Counted from the first letter of the stretch, positions 23,949 to 31,010 are shown. The stretch is DNA of 34,563 nt from Candidatus Omnitrophota bacterium (GCA_018902915.1 JAHIPS010000083.1:1-34563), one strand, 5' to 3'. Program-made: numbers and translations. The notes: generated from the letters alone by a model not told the origin.

Positions 23949-24602
23949 ATGAAGCTCGCCAGGATAAGCGCTTTACTATTAGCGATGGTGTTTCTATTGC
24001 AGGGTCTTTGTTTTTCTGACACAAAAGAGGAGTTTCCCAAAATAGGCTTTGCGAAAAATAGCGGGTCTAATGTGAGGGCGGGCGACAACATAAACTTTGA
24101 AAGCCTGTGCAAATTAAGAAAGGGCGACCCTGTCAAGATTATTGACGAGCGCTATAGCTGGTTTAATATCATGCTGCCAAAAATGGCGCATGTCTATATT
24201 AAAAATGACTTTGTGGACGCGGATCTCGACGAGAACTCAGGAGAGGTCAATGCCGCGCGCGTAAACCTGAGGGCAGGCCCTGACACAAAATACTCCATCA
24301 TAGGCCAGGTCTCTAAGCCGCAGGAACTCAGGATCGTATCAGAAATAGACGGCTGGTACGAGATCGAGCCGCCTGAAGAAATTGCAGGCTGGATACACGC
24401 CAGTCAGGTAAGCTTTAAGTTTGTTGATATGGATGAAATCGGGGAAGAAAAAGAAGAAAAGGAAATCGAGGCAGAGGAAAGGATGGAAATAAAAAAAGCT
24501 CCTCTTGCGCTAAAGACCAGGAAAGGCGAGAGCGTAAAATTAATGCTCAAAGAGCCGCCTAAAACAAAAGGCAACCTGGTATTTTCGACACAGGCTGACT
24601 AA
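23949..24602 (+). CDS. Exported protein with two bacterial SH3 domains
   Basis: 217 residues. Of two close ATGs (23943, 23949) I prefer 23949, eight bases after GGAGG and giving a clean signal peptide (MKLARISALLLAMVFLLQGLCFS, a possible lipobox-like LCFS but without a canonical LxGC). Two SH3_3-like repeats follow: about 25-85 (VRAGDNINFESLCKLRKGDP) and 90-148 (ARVNLRAGPDTKYSIIGQVS, GWYEIEPPEEIAGWIHASQV). The C-terminal region is Glu/Lys-rich and probably unstructured. Bacterial SH3 domains bind cell-wall peptides or partner proteins, so a periplasmic role is likely. The site-2 protease gene follows after seven bases. Confidence 0.85.
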   Translation: MKLARISALLLAMVFLLQGLCFSDTKEEFPKIGFAKNSGSNVRAGDNINFESLCKLRKGDPVKIIDERYSWFNIMLPKMAHVYIKNDFVDADLDENSGEVNAARVNLRAGPDTKYSIIGQVSKPQELRIVSEIDGWYEIEPPEEIAGWIHASQVSFKFVDMDEIGEEKEEKEIEAEERMEIKKAPLALKTRKGESVKLMLKEPPKTKGNLVFSTQAD

Positions 24603-24609
24603 ATCCGTT

Positions 24610-25218
24610 ATGGCCATACTAACGATCATCTTATTTTTTCTTGCCCTGACAGTCCACGAATTCTCGCATGGCTGGGTCGCGTGGAAACTGGGCGACTCGA
24701 CGGCAAAAAACGCTGGAAGGCTCACGCTTAACCCCCTGGCGCACATCGATCCGATAGGCACCATATTTCTGCCGCTGATGCTGCTTATGACACATTCCCG
24801 ATTCCTCTTTGGCTGGGCAAAACCAGTGCCAGTGGATTTCAGCAGCCTGAATAATCCAAAAAAAGACATGGTATGGGTGGGCATAGCCGGGCCTGCGGCG
24901 AATATAGCGCTGGCTGTCCTTTTATCTTTTTTCTTAAGGTTCTTCACGCTGGCAGGAGGGAACGCGTTTTCAGCGATTTTAAGTTACGCCATAATAATAA
25001 ATCTTATTTTAGCGACATTCAATGCGCTGCCAATACCGCCTCTTGACGGGTCCAGGGTGCTGATGGGCCTGTTGCCGAGAGATCTGGCAATACGATACGC
25101 GAGGCTCGAGCCATATGGTTTTATTATTATAATCGGACTTCTATGGTTAGGGTTGATAGGCAGCGTGATCTGGCCTATTGTAATGCGCATGGCCAGACTA
25201 TTAGGTGTGACTATATGA
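24610..25218 (+). CDS. M50 (site-2 protease-like) intramembrane metallopeptidase, short form
   Basis: 202 residues, almost entirely hydrophobic, about five to six helices. The zinc motif HEFSH is at H16-H20 in the first helix (LTVHEFSHGWVAWKLGD), and the third ligand is D146 in FNALPIPPLDGSRVL. There is no PDZ domain. This matches the small Rip/MJ0392-like branch of M50 proteases, which cleave substrates within the membrane; many short members have no known target. It overlaps aroB by four bases (ATGA). Confidence 0.92.
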   Translation: MAILTIILFFLALTVHEFSHGWVAWKLGDSTAKNAGRLTLNPLAHIDPIGTIFLPLMLLMTHSRFLFGWAKPVPVDFSSLNNPKKDMVWVGIAGPAANIALAVLLSFFLRFFTLAGGNAFSAILSYAIIINLILATFNALPIPPLDGSRVLMGLLPRDLAIRYARLEPYGFIIIIGLLWLGLIGSVIWPIVMRMARLLGVTI

Positions 25219-26306
25219 GAAAAATAAAAGTAAGACTTGGCAAAAGAAGTTATGATATCGCGGTGTGCTCCAATGAAATCACGCGTCTCGGCAGCGTTGT
25301 CAAAAAACTCAAGATAGGCACAGACGCTATTGTAATAACAAACTCTACCATAAAACGCCTTTTTGGCAGCAAGGTAAAAAAATCCCTGGAGTCGGCGGGG
25401 TTCAGCGTCAACATAAAAATCGTTCCGGATAGCGAAACAGCCAAATCAGAAACGCGCTGCATCGAGCTTTTAAACTATTTGTCAAAATCTGACGGCTCGC
25501 GAAAAAAATTATTTATCGTGGCGCTGGGCGGCGGTGTAGTGGGAGACCTCGCTGGATTTGTCGCCAGCATATATAGACGCGGTATCCCGTATATACAGGT
25601 CCCTACAACGCTTCTCGCGCAGGTAGACTCTGCGATAGGCGGCAAGGTGGCAATAGACCTGAAGGTGGGCAAGAATCTTGCAGGATCGTTCTATCAGCCA
25701 AGGCTTGTTTTCAGTGACACAGGGCTCTTACGAACTTTGGGCAAAAAAGACCTGGCTTCAGGCATGGCAGAGGTCATCAAGTACGGCATTATAAAATCTC
25801 CGCCGCTTTTTAAGTTTCTTGAAAAAAATTACAAAAAGGTGCTCAGGGGCGATAAAAGATCCCTGCAATACATAGTGGGTGTGGCGAGCGCGATAAAAGC
25901 AAATATAGTGGCAAAAGATGAATACGACGGGAAAAATGTGCGCGTCATACTTAACCTGGGCCATACCATCGGTCATGCTATTGAGGCTGCCGCGCAGTAT
26001 AAAAAAAGTTACAGCCATGGCCAGGCAGTGGCGCTGGGCATGATAGCTGCCTCGCGCATATCAATGCAGCTAGGATTACTGGATAAGAGCGCTTATTCCA
26101 GAATAAAAAAGCTCATCAAAAATGCGGGGCTCCCGAGTGTTATAAAAGGGCTCGATACAGGCAATATATTCTCGGCGCAGGAACATGACAAAAAATTCAT
26201 CCACGGGAAAAACAGGTTTGTTTTGCCTGTAAAAATAGGTAAGGTCGTTGTAAAAGAAGGCATACCGCGTTCGCTAATAAAAGATTCTATTGCCAGCCTT
26301 TTATGA
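25215..26306 (+). CDS. aroB: 3-dehydroquinate synthase
   Basis: 363 residues from ATG 25215; the longer in-frame start is a shadow of the M50 gene. It cyclises DAHP to 3-dehydroquinate, using NAD and a metal ion, two steps before or at the entry to the step done by AroQ (7889-8329). Signatures: VALGGGVVGDLAGFVASIYRRG, VPTTLLAQVDSAIGGKVAID, KNLAGSFYQP and the metal-binding NLGHTIGHAIE and SHGQAVALGM. Length is normal. It is translationally coupled at both ends (ATGA with the M50 gene and with rnc). Confidence 0.96.
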   Translation: MRKIKVRLGKRSYDIAVCSNEITRLGSVVKKLKIGTDAIVITNSTIKRLFGSKVKKSLESAGFSVNIKIVPDSETAKSETRCIELLNYLSKSDGSRKKLFIVALGGGVVGDLAGFVASIYRRGIPYIQVPTTLLAQVDSAIGGKVAIDLKVGKNLAGSFYQPRLVFSDTGLLRTLGKKDLASGMAEVIKYGIIKSPPLFKFLEKNYKKVLRGDKRSLQYIVGVASAIKANIVAKDEYDGKNVRVILNLGHTIGHAIEAAAQYKKSYSHGQAVALGMIAASRISMQLGLLDKSAYSRIKKLIKNAGLPSVIKGLDTGNIFSAQEHDKKFIHGKNRFVLPVKIGKVVVKEGIPRSLIKDSIASLL

Positions 26307-27022
26307 ATTTAAGAAAAGACAGGGAGAGATTAAAGAAACTTAAACATCTGGAAAAAGTCATAGGCTACCGCTTCAGAAACAAGACACTCCTGAACCAGTC
26401 GCTCACCCACAAATCCTATGCCAATGAAAAGCACAAATCAAGCCTCGAGGACAATGAAAGGCTGGAGTTTTTAGGCGATTCAGTGCTTGGCATAGTGGCA
26501 AGCAGACTCCTCTACGATGATTTTCCTGATCAGGACGAGGGCGTTTTAACGCGCTACAAGTCACAGCTCGTGAGCGGCTCTACGCTCGGCCGCATTGCAA
26601 AAAAACTCCAGATCGGTCAGTTCCTTCTTTTAGGAAAAGGCGAGGAGTCATCGGGCGGGAGAAAGCATGCCTCGAATCTTTTGTGCGCGCTGGAAGCGCT
26701 CATAGGCGCGATATATATGGACAGCGACCTGCGGGCATCTGTTAAATTCATAAATAAGATCTTCGAACCAGAGATACAACTGGTAAAAGAAGGTAAGGGT
26801 TCAAAGGATTACAAATCAGCGCTGCAGCAGATCGTGCTGAAAAAATTCAAAAGCATCCCTTCCTATAAGATCATATCTGAGATAGGACCTGATCATAAAA
26901 AGCATTTTATTGTAGAGGCGCTGGTGCTGGGAAAGAGATACGGCATCGGGTCTGGCTCCAACAAGAAAACCGCTGAACAGGCTGCTGCCAAAGAAGCCCT
27001 CGCCGCAATCGAAACAACTTAG
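26303..27022 (+). CDS. rnc: Ribonuclease III, with Cys replacing a conserved catalytic Asp
   Basis: 239 residues with an N-terminal RNase III domain and a C-terminal dsRNA-binding domain (about 165-238: DYKSALQQIVLKKF ... GSNKKTAEQAAAKEALAAIE). It processes double-stranded RNA such as pre-rRNA. The signature NERLEFLGDS (51-60) carries E52, E55 and D59, and E131 matches E117 of the E. coli enzyme. The residue aligned with E. coli D114, three before E131, is Cys128 (LLCALEALIGAIYMD) where Asp is usual. Activity may be altered; other lineages are known to have substitutions here. The gene ends by overlapping the convergent gspB-like gene by four bases. Confidence 0.93.
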   Translation: MNLRKDRERLKKLKHLEKVIGYRFRNKTLLNQSLTHKSYANEKHKSSLEDNERLEFLGDSVLGIVASRLLYDDFPDQDEGVLTRYKSQLVSGSTLGRIAKKLQIGQFLLLGKGEESSGGRKHASNLLCALEALIGAIYMDSDLRASVKFINKIFEPEIQLVKEGKGSKDYKSALQQIVLKKFKSIPSYKIISEIGPDHKKHFIVEALVLGKRYGIGSGSNKKTAEQAAAKEALAAIETT

Positions 27023-27516
27023 CGGAGGTCGAGGACGAGTTCGTCGCCTGAATCCTTTTTAATCTTCACGAAATCTTTTGCTATGTGGGTAAGTTTGCCG
27101 CCCAGGAGAGAATCGCCTTCCCTGACTATCCTGTCATTTATAATAGCCCACTTGTCTTCAGGGCCATGGACAATGCCGTTAAGCTCCAGGACAGCTTCTG
27201 CTTTTGGAGCGGGGAGAGAGACTCTTTGGCGGACATAAGGCGCAGGAGAAAATTCCTGTGGCTGTGCCGCAGAAGTAACCGTGGTTTCGTAAGGCGCATT
27301 TAATCTAACTATGTGTTTATACAGGGCCAGGGATCCAAAGAGAGACGCTACAATCACCAGGGATACAACAACCGCTGTCATCCACCTGGTTTCAGAAGTA
27401 GAGGAGACAGGTGCGATCTTCTTCTCCGGGATAGCAACACCGTCTATAACAATGGGCCGCTCTTCTATGCCGGATTCTTTTCTTGCCTTCTTAATAGCGT
27501 CATTTATTATACTCAT
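27019..27516 (-). CDS. GspB-like general secretion / pilus-assembly accessory protein
   Basis: 165 residues. A short cytoplasmic N-terminus (MSIINDAIKKARKE) leads to one transmembrane helix (about 46-67), a Pro/Ala-rich linker and a C-terminal periplasmic domain (about 110-165: LNGIVHGPEDKWAIINDRIV ... KIKKDSGDELVLDLR). The C-terminal domain matches the type II secretion GspB family, which works with GspA to insert or assemble the secretin. It overlaps the upstream gspA-like gene by four bases (ATGA on the minus strand) and forms a two-gene operon. No other secretion genes lie in the window. Confidence 0.82.
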   Translation of the reverse strand: MSIINDAIKKARKESGIEERPIVIDGVAIPEKKIAPVSSTSETRWMTAVVVSLVIVASLFGSLALYKHIVRLNAPYETTVTSAAQPQEFSPAPYVRQRVSLPAPKAEAVLELNGIVHGPEDKWAIINDRIVREGDSLLGGKLTHIAKDFVKIKKDSGDELVLDLR

Positions 27517-28325
27517 TCAAATATGCCCTCAATCTCTTTGGCGCATTTTTTTATCATATTGTTGTCTATAGATTTTTTCTCAGCCACATAGCCTGAAAGA
27601 AGGGCCTTGTCACATATAATATTTATCAATCTCGGCACACCCCTGGAAAATTTGAAAATCGAATCTATCGCGTCGTGCTTAAAAAAATTACCGTTGTGAT
27701 TGCCCGCGACTTCGAGCCTATGAGATATGTAGCCTCCGACCTCATCTCTATCGAGAGGGAGGATGTGGTACCTGATCGCGATCCTTTGCCGCAGCTGTTC
27801 CAGTTCTTTGGACGCGAGCTTTTCTTTTAATTCAGGCTGGCCCACGAGGATTATCTGCAGGAGTTTTTCTTTTTCTGTTTCAAGATTGGACAAGAGGCGG
27901 ATCTGTTCCAGAAGGGAAGGTTTTAGATTCTGCGCCTCGTCTATGATAAGGACCGCGTTATTATTTTGCTTCAATTGGTCGAGGAGAAATTTGTTGAGCT
28001 CGTTCAACATGGTGAGCTTGTTCTTGTTCTTAAGCCTTATGCCAAAGTCCTCGACAATCGCCTGCAGGATCTGGATCTCGGAAAGATTGGAATTAAGGAT
28101 AAACGCGGTCTTGATGTGTTCGTCGAGCGTGTTTAAAAGGCCTTTGCAGATCGTGGTCTTGCCCGTGCCTATCTCACCCGTGATCTCCAGAAACCCCATG
28201 CGCTCCTCTATACCATACCGCATATGAGAAATCGCCTCGCGGTGATGTCTGCTGAGATAGAGAAAATTCGGGTCTGCTGTTACGCTGAACGGCTTTTCTT
28301 TTAATCCGTAGAATTTAAGATACAT
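27513..28325 (-). CDS. GspA/ExeA-like AAA ATPase
   Basis: 270 residues from the ATG whose first base is 28325 (MYLKFYGLKEKPFSVTADPN). The in-frame upstream extension is AT-rich and lacks the family's start motif, so I exclude it. Walker A is GEIGTGKT (50-57) and Walker B VLIIDEAQ (125-132). The ADPNFLYLS start and the arginine-containing QIRLLSNLETEKEKLLQIIL and GQPEL sensor region are standard for ExeA-like ATPases. There is no C-terminal membrane or peptidoglycan-binding domain; that part is provided by the coupled gspB-like gene. A role in outer-membrane secretin assembly is likely. Confidence 0.88.
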   Translation of the reverse strand: MYLKFYGLKEKPFSVTADPNFLYLSRHHREAISHMRYGIEERMGFLEITGEIGTGKTTICKGLLNTLDEHIKTAFILNSNLSEIQILQAIVEDFGIRLKNKNKLTMLNELNKFLLDQLKQNNNAVLIIDEAQNLKPSLLEQIRLLSNLETEKEKLLQIILVGQPELKEKLASKELEQLRQRIAIRYHILPLDRDEVGGYISHRLEVAGNHNGNFFKHDAIDSIFKFSRGVPRLINIICDKALLSGYVAEKKSIDNNMIKKCAKEIEGIFE

Positions 28326-28334
28326 ACCGGTTGA

Positions 28335-28363
28335 ATTATAGCACCTTTGCGCAAGGTAGGCAA
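28335..28363 (-). promoter_or_regulatory. Probable promoter of the gspA-gspB operon
   Basis: On the minus strand: -35 TTGCCT (28358-28363), a 17-bp spacer and a perfect TATAAT (28335-28340). The expected start of transcription falls only a few bases before the ATG at 28325, and no Shine-Dalgarno sequence precedes it, so the transcript may be nearly leaderless. Confidence 0.5.
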
Positions 28364-28386
28364 AGGAAAAGTTTTTCACAATTTTA

Positions 28387-28560
28387 TCAGGCAGGCGCTG
28401 GGGTCATTCGGCACTGAAATAATTTTGCCGTGCGCTACGGTTTACGACTCGCTTTTACTGCCCCACTATCGCTGGCTAGCACGTTCAAAGCTCGCCGTAA
28501 ATCCTTGCGCACATTTGCCAAAATTTTTCTAATGTGCTTCAGGCTCCAGCGCCTGCCTGA
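28387..28560. repeat. 174-bp foldback (MITE-like) element
   Basis: The termini TCAGGCAGGCGCTGG (28387-28401) and its exact complement (28546-28560) are 15-bp inverted repeats. Similarity continues imperfectly inward (for example AATTTTGCCGTGCGC against AATTTTGGCAAATGTGCGC when inverted, and TTTACG-CTCGCTTT against TTTACGGCGAGCTTT), so most of the element could fold as one long, bulged hairpin. No ORF of its own. It marks the border between the core genes and the AT-rich accessory zone. Confidence 0.6.
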
Positions 28561-28570
28561 ATCAAAGACC

Positions 28571-28876
28571 ATGAAAATATTGACATATGATCAATTTATT
28601 AGCCTATGGAATGCGGTTTATGGCGAACCCATGGAAGAAAATATCCTTCTTTTCAAGACCTTGTTAGACAAAGGTTATGCTGTCAGGATACTTTCCGACA
28701 GCAACCCTATTCATAAAAAATTAGCGCTGTCTTTGCTCAAAAAAGAAGGGAACAGGTGCTTCTTCCCAGATCTTACCAGAGTTAGCCACAGTTTACCCGA
28801 TTTACCCTTCTGCGCCTACAATATGACTACAGTAAAATTACCAAAAATTATTCTAATAAAAATACTTGACAAATAG
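28571..28876 (+). CDS. Small ORF, possible fragment of a HAD-like hydrolase
   Basis: 101 residues from ATG 28571, ten bases after the foldback element; the in-frame extension through that element is not believable as protein. YAVRILSDSNPIHKKLALSL recalls motif II of HAD phosphatases (a Ser following a hydrophobic strand), preceded by a helix (EENILLFKTLLDKG). The nucleophile motif DxDxT is absent, and no domain is complete. It could be a truncated gene. The ORF ends inside the promoter/operator of the XRE gene. No clear ribosome-binding site. Confidence 0.4.
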   Translation: MKILTYDQFISLWNAVYGEPMEENILLFKTLLDKGYAVRILSDSNPIHKKLALSLLKKEGNRCFFPDLTRVSHSLPDLPFCAYNMTTVKLPKIILIKILDK

Positions 28877-28894
28877 GTTAAGCTATGATATACT
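28865..28894 (+). promoter_or_regulatory. Promoter and overlapping 18-bp operator of the XRE-MNT-HEPN cassette
   Basis: Consensus TTGACA (28866-28871), 17-bp spacer, TATACT (28889-28894). The -35 lies inside CTTGAC-AAATAG-GTTAAG (28865-28882), an imperfect palindrome that recurs exactly at 29805-29822 and in variant form at 29763-29780. A repressor bound here would block RNA polymerase, and the XRE protein encoded next is the obvious candidate. Confidence 0.65.
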
Positions 28895-28917
28895 TCTTTT
28901 AGAATTGAGGATAGAAT

Positions 28918-29109
28918 ATGGTCGTAAATTTAAGCAGTAAATTGAAGTTGAAGAGGAAACAAAAGGGTCTAACTCAATTGGAGTTAGCCAGGAAGGTTGG
29001 CGTTAGTGAAAGCTATATCTGTCAGATAGAGAATGGTAAGATGATTTCGATTAAGAAACTCGATAAAATGGCAAAGGCATTAGGGTGTGAACCAAAAGAT
29101 ATGCTATAA
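28918..29109 (+). CDS. XRE/Cro-CI family helix-turn-helix regulator
   Basis: 63 residues, a single HTH domain: SKLKLKRKQKGLTQLELARK, then VGVSESYICQIENGKMISIK and KLDKMAKALGCEPKDML. The five-helix Cro/C1 pattern is complete. A TGAGGA ribosome-binding site lies six bases before the ATG. It is the first gene of a three-gene cassette with an MNT nucleotidyltransferase and a HEPN protein, and probably represses that operon through the palindromic operator upstream. It is AT-rich compared with the genes before 28.3 kb. A transmissible toxin-antitoxin setting is likely. Confidence 0.85.
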   Translation: MVVNLSSKLKLKRKQKGLTQLELARKVGVSESYICQIENGKMISIKKLDKMAKALGCEPKDML

Positions 29110-29124
29110 TAGAAGGGCAAATTT

Positions 29125-29418
29125 ATGCTTACAAAAAATGATATCGTAAAGACAATTCAAGAAAATATGAAAGAGATAAAAAGCTATGGCATCAAAAAGA
29201 TAGGGATTTTTGGTTCTATAGCAACAGCTTCTCAGACTGAGCAAAGTGATATTGATATCCTTGTTGAATTCCAAAAGGACAAAAAGGCATTCGATAATTA
29301 TATGGAGCTCAAATTCTTTTTAGAAAAGTTATTTAATTGCAAGGTTGATCTTGTGATTGAAGAAGCATTAAAATCAAGAATCAGAGATAGCGTGCTAAAG
29401 GAAGTTTCCTATGCGTGA
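29125..29418 (+). CDS. MNT-domain nucleotidyltransferase (MntA-type antitoxin)
   Basis: 97 residues, minimal nucleotidyltransferase. GIFGSIATASQTEQSDIDIL contains the GS (G30-S31) plus DxD (D42, D44) signature of polymerase-beta-fold NTases. In MntA-HepT systems the antitoxin AMPylates a tyrosine of the HEPN toxin to silence it. The partner gene overlaps by eight bases, as is usual for this pair. An AGAAGG ribosome-binding site is present. Confidence 0.92.
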   Translation: MLTKNDIVKTIQENMKEIKSYGIKKIGIFGSIATASQTEQSDIDILVEFQKDKKAFDNYMELKFFLEKLFNCKVDLVIEEALKSRIRDSVLKEVSYA

Positions 29419-29740
29419 TTATAAACTTTACTTAGAGGATATATTACAGGCGATTGATAAAATAGAGAAATATACTAAAGGTTTGAATGCTGACAGGTTG
29501 AAGAAGGAAGACTTGATAGTCGATGGAGTTGTTAGAAACTTAGAGATCATTGGCGAAGCTGCAAAGAATATACCCCAGGATATAAAGAAGAAACACCCTG
29601 ACATTGAATGGAAAAAGATCGCTGGCCTGAGAGATATATTAGCACATGAATATTTTGGCATAGATCTACAAATACTGTGGGATATTATTAAGAATAAACT
29701 CCCGGAATTAAAAACCAAAGTTACTCCTTTAATGAAATGA
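29411..29740 (+). CDS. HEPN domain ribonuclease toxin (HepT/DUF86 family)
   Basis: 109 residues, all helical. The RNase motif RX4HXY is intact: R74, H79 and Y81 in GLRDILAHEYFGID. IIGEAAKNIPQDIKKKHPDI is another DUF86 hallmark. HepT toxins cleave RNA (some act on tRNA) until AMPylated by the MNT partner at the motif Tyr. Overlap with the MNT gene by eight bases ensures coupled expression. All catalytic residues of both partners are kept, so this cassette appears functional. Confidence 0.92.
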   Translation: MRDYKLYLEDILQAIDKIEKYTKGLNADRLKKEDLIVDGVVRNLEIIGEAAKNIPQDIKKKHPDIEWKKIAGLRDILAHEYFGIDLQILWDIIKNKLPELKTKVTPLMK

Positions 29741-29762
29741 GTAAAAAATTTTTACGTATATA

Positions 29763-29822
29763 CTTTACAAATAAGTTAAGTAGGATATATTTTTTAATCT
29801 AAAACTTGACAAATAGGTTAAG
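29763..29822 (+). promoter_or_regulatory. Second promoter region with two more copies of the XRE-type operator
   Basis: CTTTAC-AAATAA-GTTAAG (29763-29780) overlaps a -35-like TTTACA (29764-29769), followed 16 bp later by TATATT (29786-29791). A further exact copy of the operator, CTTGAC-AAATAG-GTTAAG, lies at 29805-29822, between the predicted transcription start and the AAGGAGG ribosome-binding site of the next ORF. This arrangement suggests that the integrase-like gene downstream was under the same repressor as the toxin-antitoxin cassette. Confidence 0.55.
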
Positions 29823-29836
29823 TAAGGAGGCTGGCC

Positions 29837-30264
29837 ATGAATCTTATGACTCCAGTGGAAACAGCAGGGGTATTGCACCCGGTTAAACTTGGCGGTATCA
29901 AATATTGCAGGGAAGATTTGGATAAGCTGATAGAGGACAGGAGGGTTTACTTATTCATGATGAAAAGACCATTGATGAGTTTATCCCAGCCTTCATTGAC
30001 TATACGGCTAAACGCACTAGCCATGGAACTGTAGATAGATATTCTCGCAGTATTAAGATATTCAATGATTACCTTAAACAGAGCTACCCAAATCTCGTAG
30101 TATTAACAAGCATATGTACATCTCATATTGAGAACATAACCTATCGCAGAGAGACAGTTAGTATTAAGACTGTCAATAATGAACTCAGAGCCATTAAGAG
30201 GTTCTTAAATGTAGCTATATTCAACATGGAGAGAACCCACGCCAACCTGATATATTTAGCATGA
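29837..30264 (+). pseudogene. Remnant of a helix-turn-helix / tyrosine recombinase gene (frameshifted, no catalytic domain)
   Basis: The first part, from ATG 29837 behind a strong AAGGAGG, reads MNLMTPVETAGVLHPVKLGG then IKYCREDLDKLIEDRR, a shortened HTH_17/excisionase-like domain. Around 29935-29960 the frame shifts (+2/-1) and continues as DEKTIDEFIPAFIDYTAKRT, then RYSRSIKIFNDYLKQ, LTSICTSHIENI and VNNELRAIKRFLNVA. This is the N-terminal core-binding (SAM-like) domain of phage-type tyrosine recombinases. It stops at 30262-30264 without any catalytic domain (no R-H-x-x-R/Y region). It is probably the decayed integrase that brought in the cassette. Confidence 0.7.
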
Positions 30265-30791
30265 AGGAAATTGATTTATTTGAGAATATTATAGAAAATA
30301 AAGAGATTTTTTTATTTCCAATAAAAATCAGTACTTTTTCAAAGCCTCAGAGATTCTATAGCGGGTATGATTTACTAACAGCTGCAAATTATAACAGCAT
30401 TACTAAAGCAATGGAGATCTTGGATTATGAAGGTTGTGTATTCTTTGAAGGTAATAAACTTCTTGCATTTGGTGATTTACCATACATAGTCCGATTGGCA
30501 ATCCATATATATCATGAATTATGGCATGAGCAAGTTTATTCCTTCACAAAAACTGAACTAGTTACTTTAGCAAAGGCAGGGGGGTGGTACGGAAATATAA
30601 ACAATAAACTTACAACAGTCCAGAATTTAACTCTACGACAATTACATGGCAAAGAAAATATGGATTTGTTGCGCATAGATAATAATGGCGAAATTCGAAA
30701 GGAATCTATGCAAAAAGAGCAAGATTTTATTGAATATATAGTATGGACTTTGACTGACATTTCAATGTACTCCAAAATTAGAAATAGATAA
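30261..30791 (+). CDS. Unrecognised AT-rich ORF in the accessory zone
   Basis: 176 residues. I do not recognise a family. Visible features: many aromatic and charged residues, GYDLLTAANYNSITKAMEIL, a stretch VRLAIHIYHELWHEQVYSFT that superficially resembles HExxH but reads HELWHE (His-Glu-Leu-Trp-His), and EQDFIEYIVWTLTDISMY near the end. The HELWH pattern is compatible with a zinc site but unsupported by other context. No ribosome-binding site precedes the ATG, which overlaps the recombinase remnant. The true protein may differ at both ends, since a second frame with good coding character begins at 30754. Confidence 0.45.
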   Translation: MKEIDLFENIIENKEIFLFPIKISTFSKPQRFYSGYDLLTAANYNSITKAMEILDYEGCVFFEGNKLLAFGDLPYIVRLAIHIYHELWHEQVYSFTKTELVTLAKAGGWYGNINNKLTTVQNLTLRQLHGKENMDLLRIDNNGEIRKESMQKEQDFIEYIVWTLTDISMYSKIRNR

Positions 30792-30951
30792 AAAAGACCC
30801 TGTTTTGTTAGCACTAATAGACATTTTTCTAAAAAGAAATAAAACAAATGCAATATTAAAGGTTGTTGAAGAACTGGGAATAAATATATCACTGGAAGAG
30901 GTGCTATCGGGGAGCAAGGCGATGCAGGAAGTATTGGATGAAAGTCTATAA
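30754..30951 (+). pseudogene. Out-of-frame C-terminal continuation of the preceding ORF
   Basis: In another frame, overlapping the end of the previous ORF, there are 65 residues without a stop: PKLEIDKKDPVLLALIDIFL, then KRNKTNAILKVVEELGINIS and LEEVLSGSKAMQEVLDESL. The composition is protein-like (two amphipathic helices), with no start codon of its own. I infer a frameshift in the region 30750-30790 that split one ancestral gene, so the parent protein was probably about 230 residues. Ends 20 bases before the first attachment-like block. Confidence 0.4.
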
Positions 30952-30972
30952 GAGTGTTCTGATTTCCAAAAA

Positions 30973-30994
30973 ATGCCTACAATATGCCTGCAAT
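30973..30994. repeat. 11-bp tandem repeat left of block A
   Basis: ATGCCTACAAT followed directly by ATGCCTGCAAT (one mismatch). It lies 20 bases left of the tRNA-end-like core of block A. Tandem 11-mers also close blocks A, B and C, which is the layout expected of recombinase arm-type binding sites. Confidence 0.5.
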
Positions 30995-31010
30995 GGAGTC
31001 GATTTCGTGC

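Noticed and set aside
28430-28570. N-terminal extension of the small HAD-like ORF
   Set aside because: It would translate the right half of the foldback element and has no ribosome-binding site; ATG 28571 is more plausible.
30520-30535. Zinc protease call for the 30261 ORF based on HELWH
   Set aside because: A lone HExxH-like pentapeptide is common by chance, and no third ligand or family context supports it.
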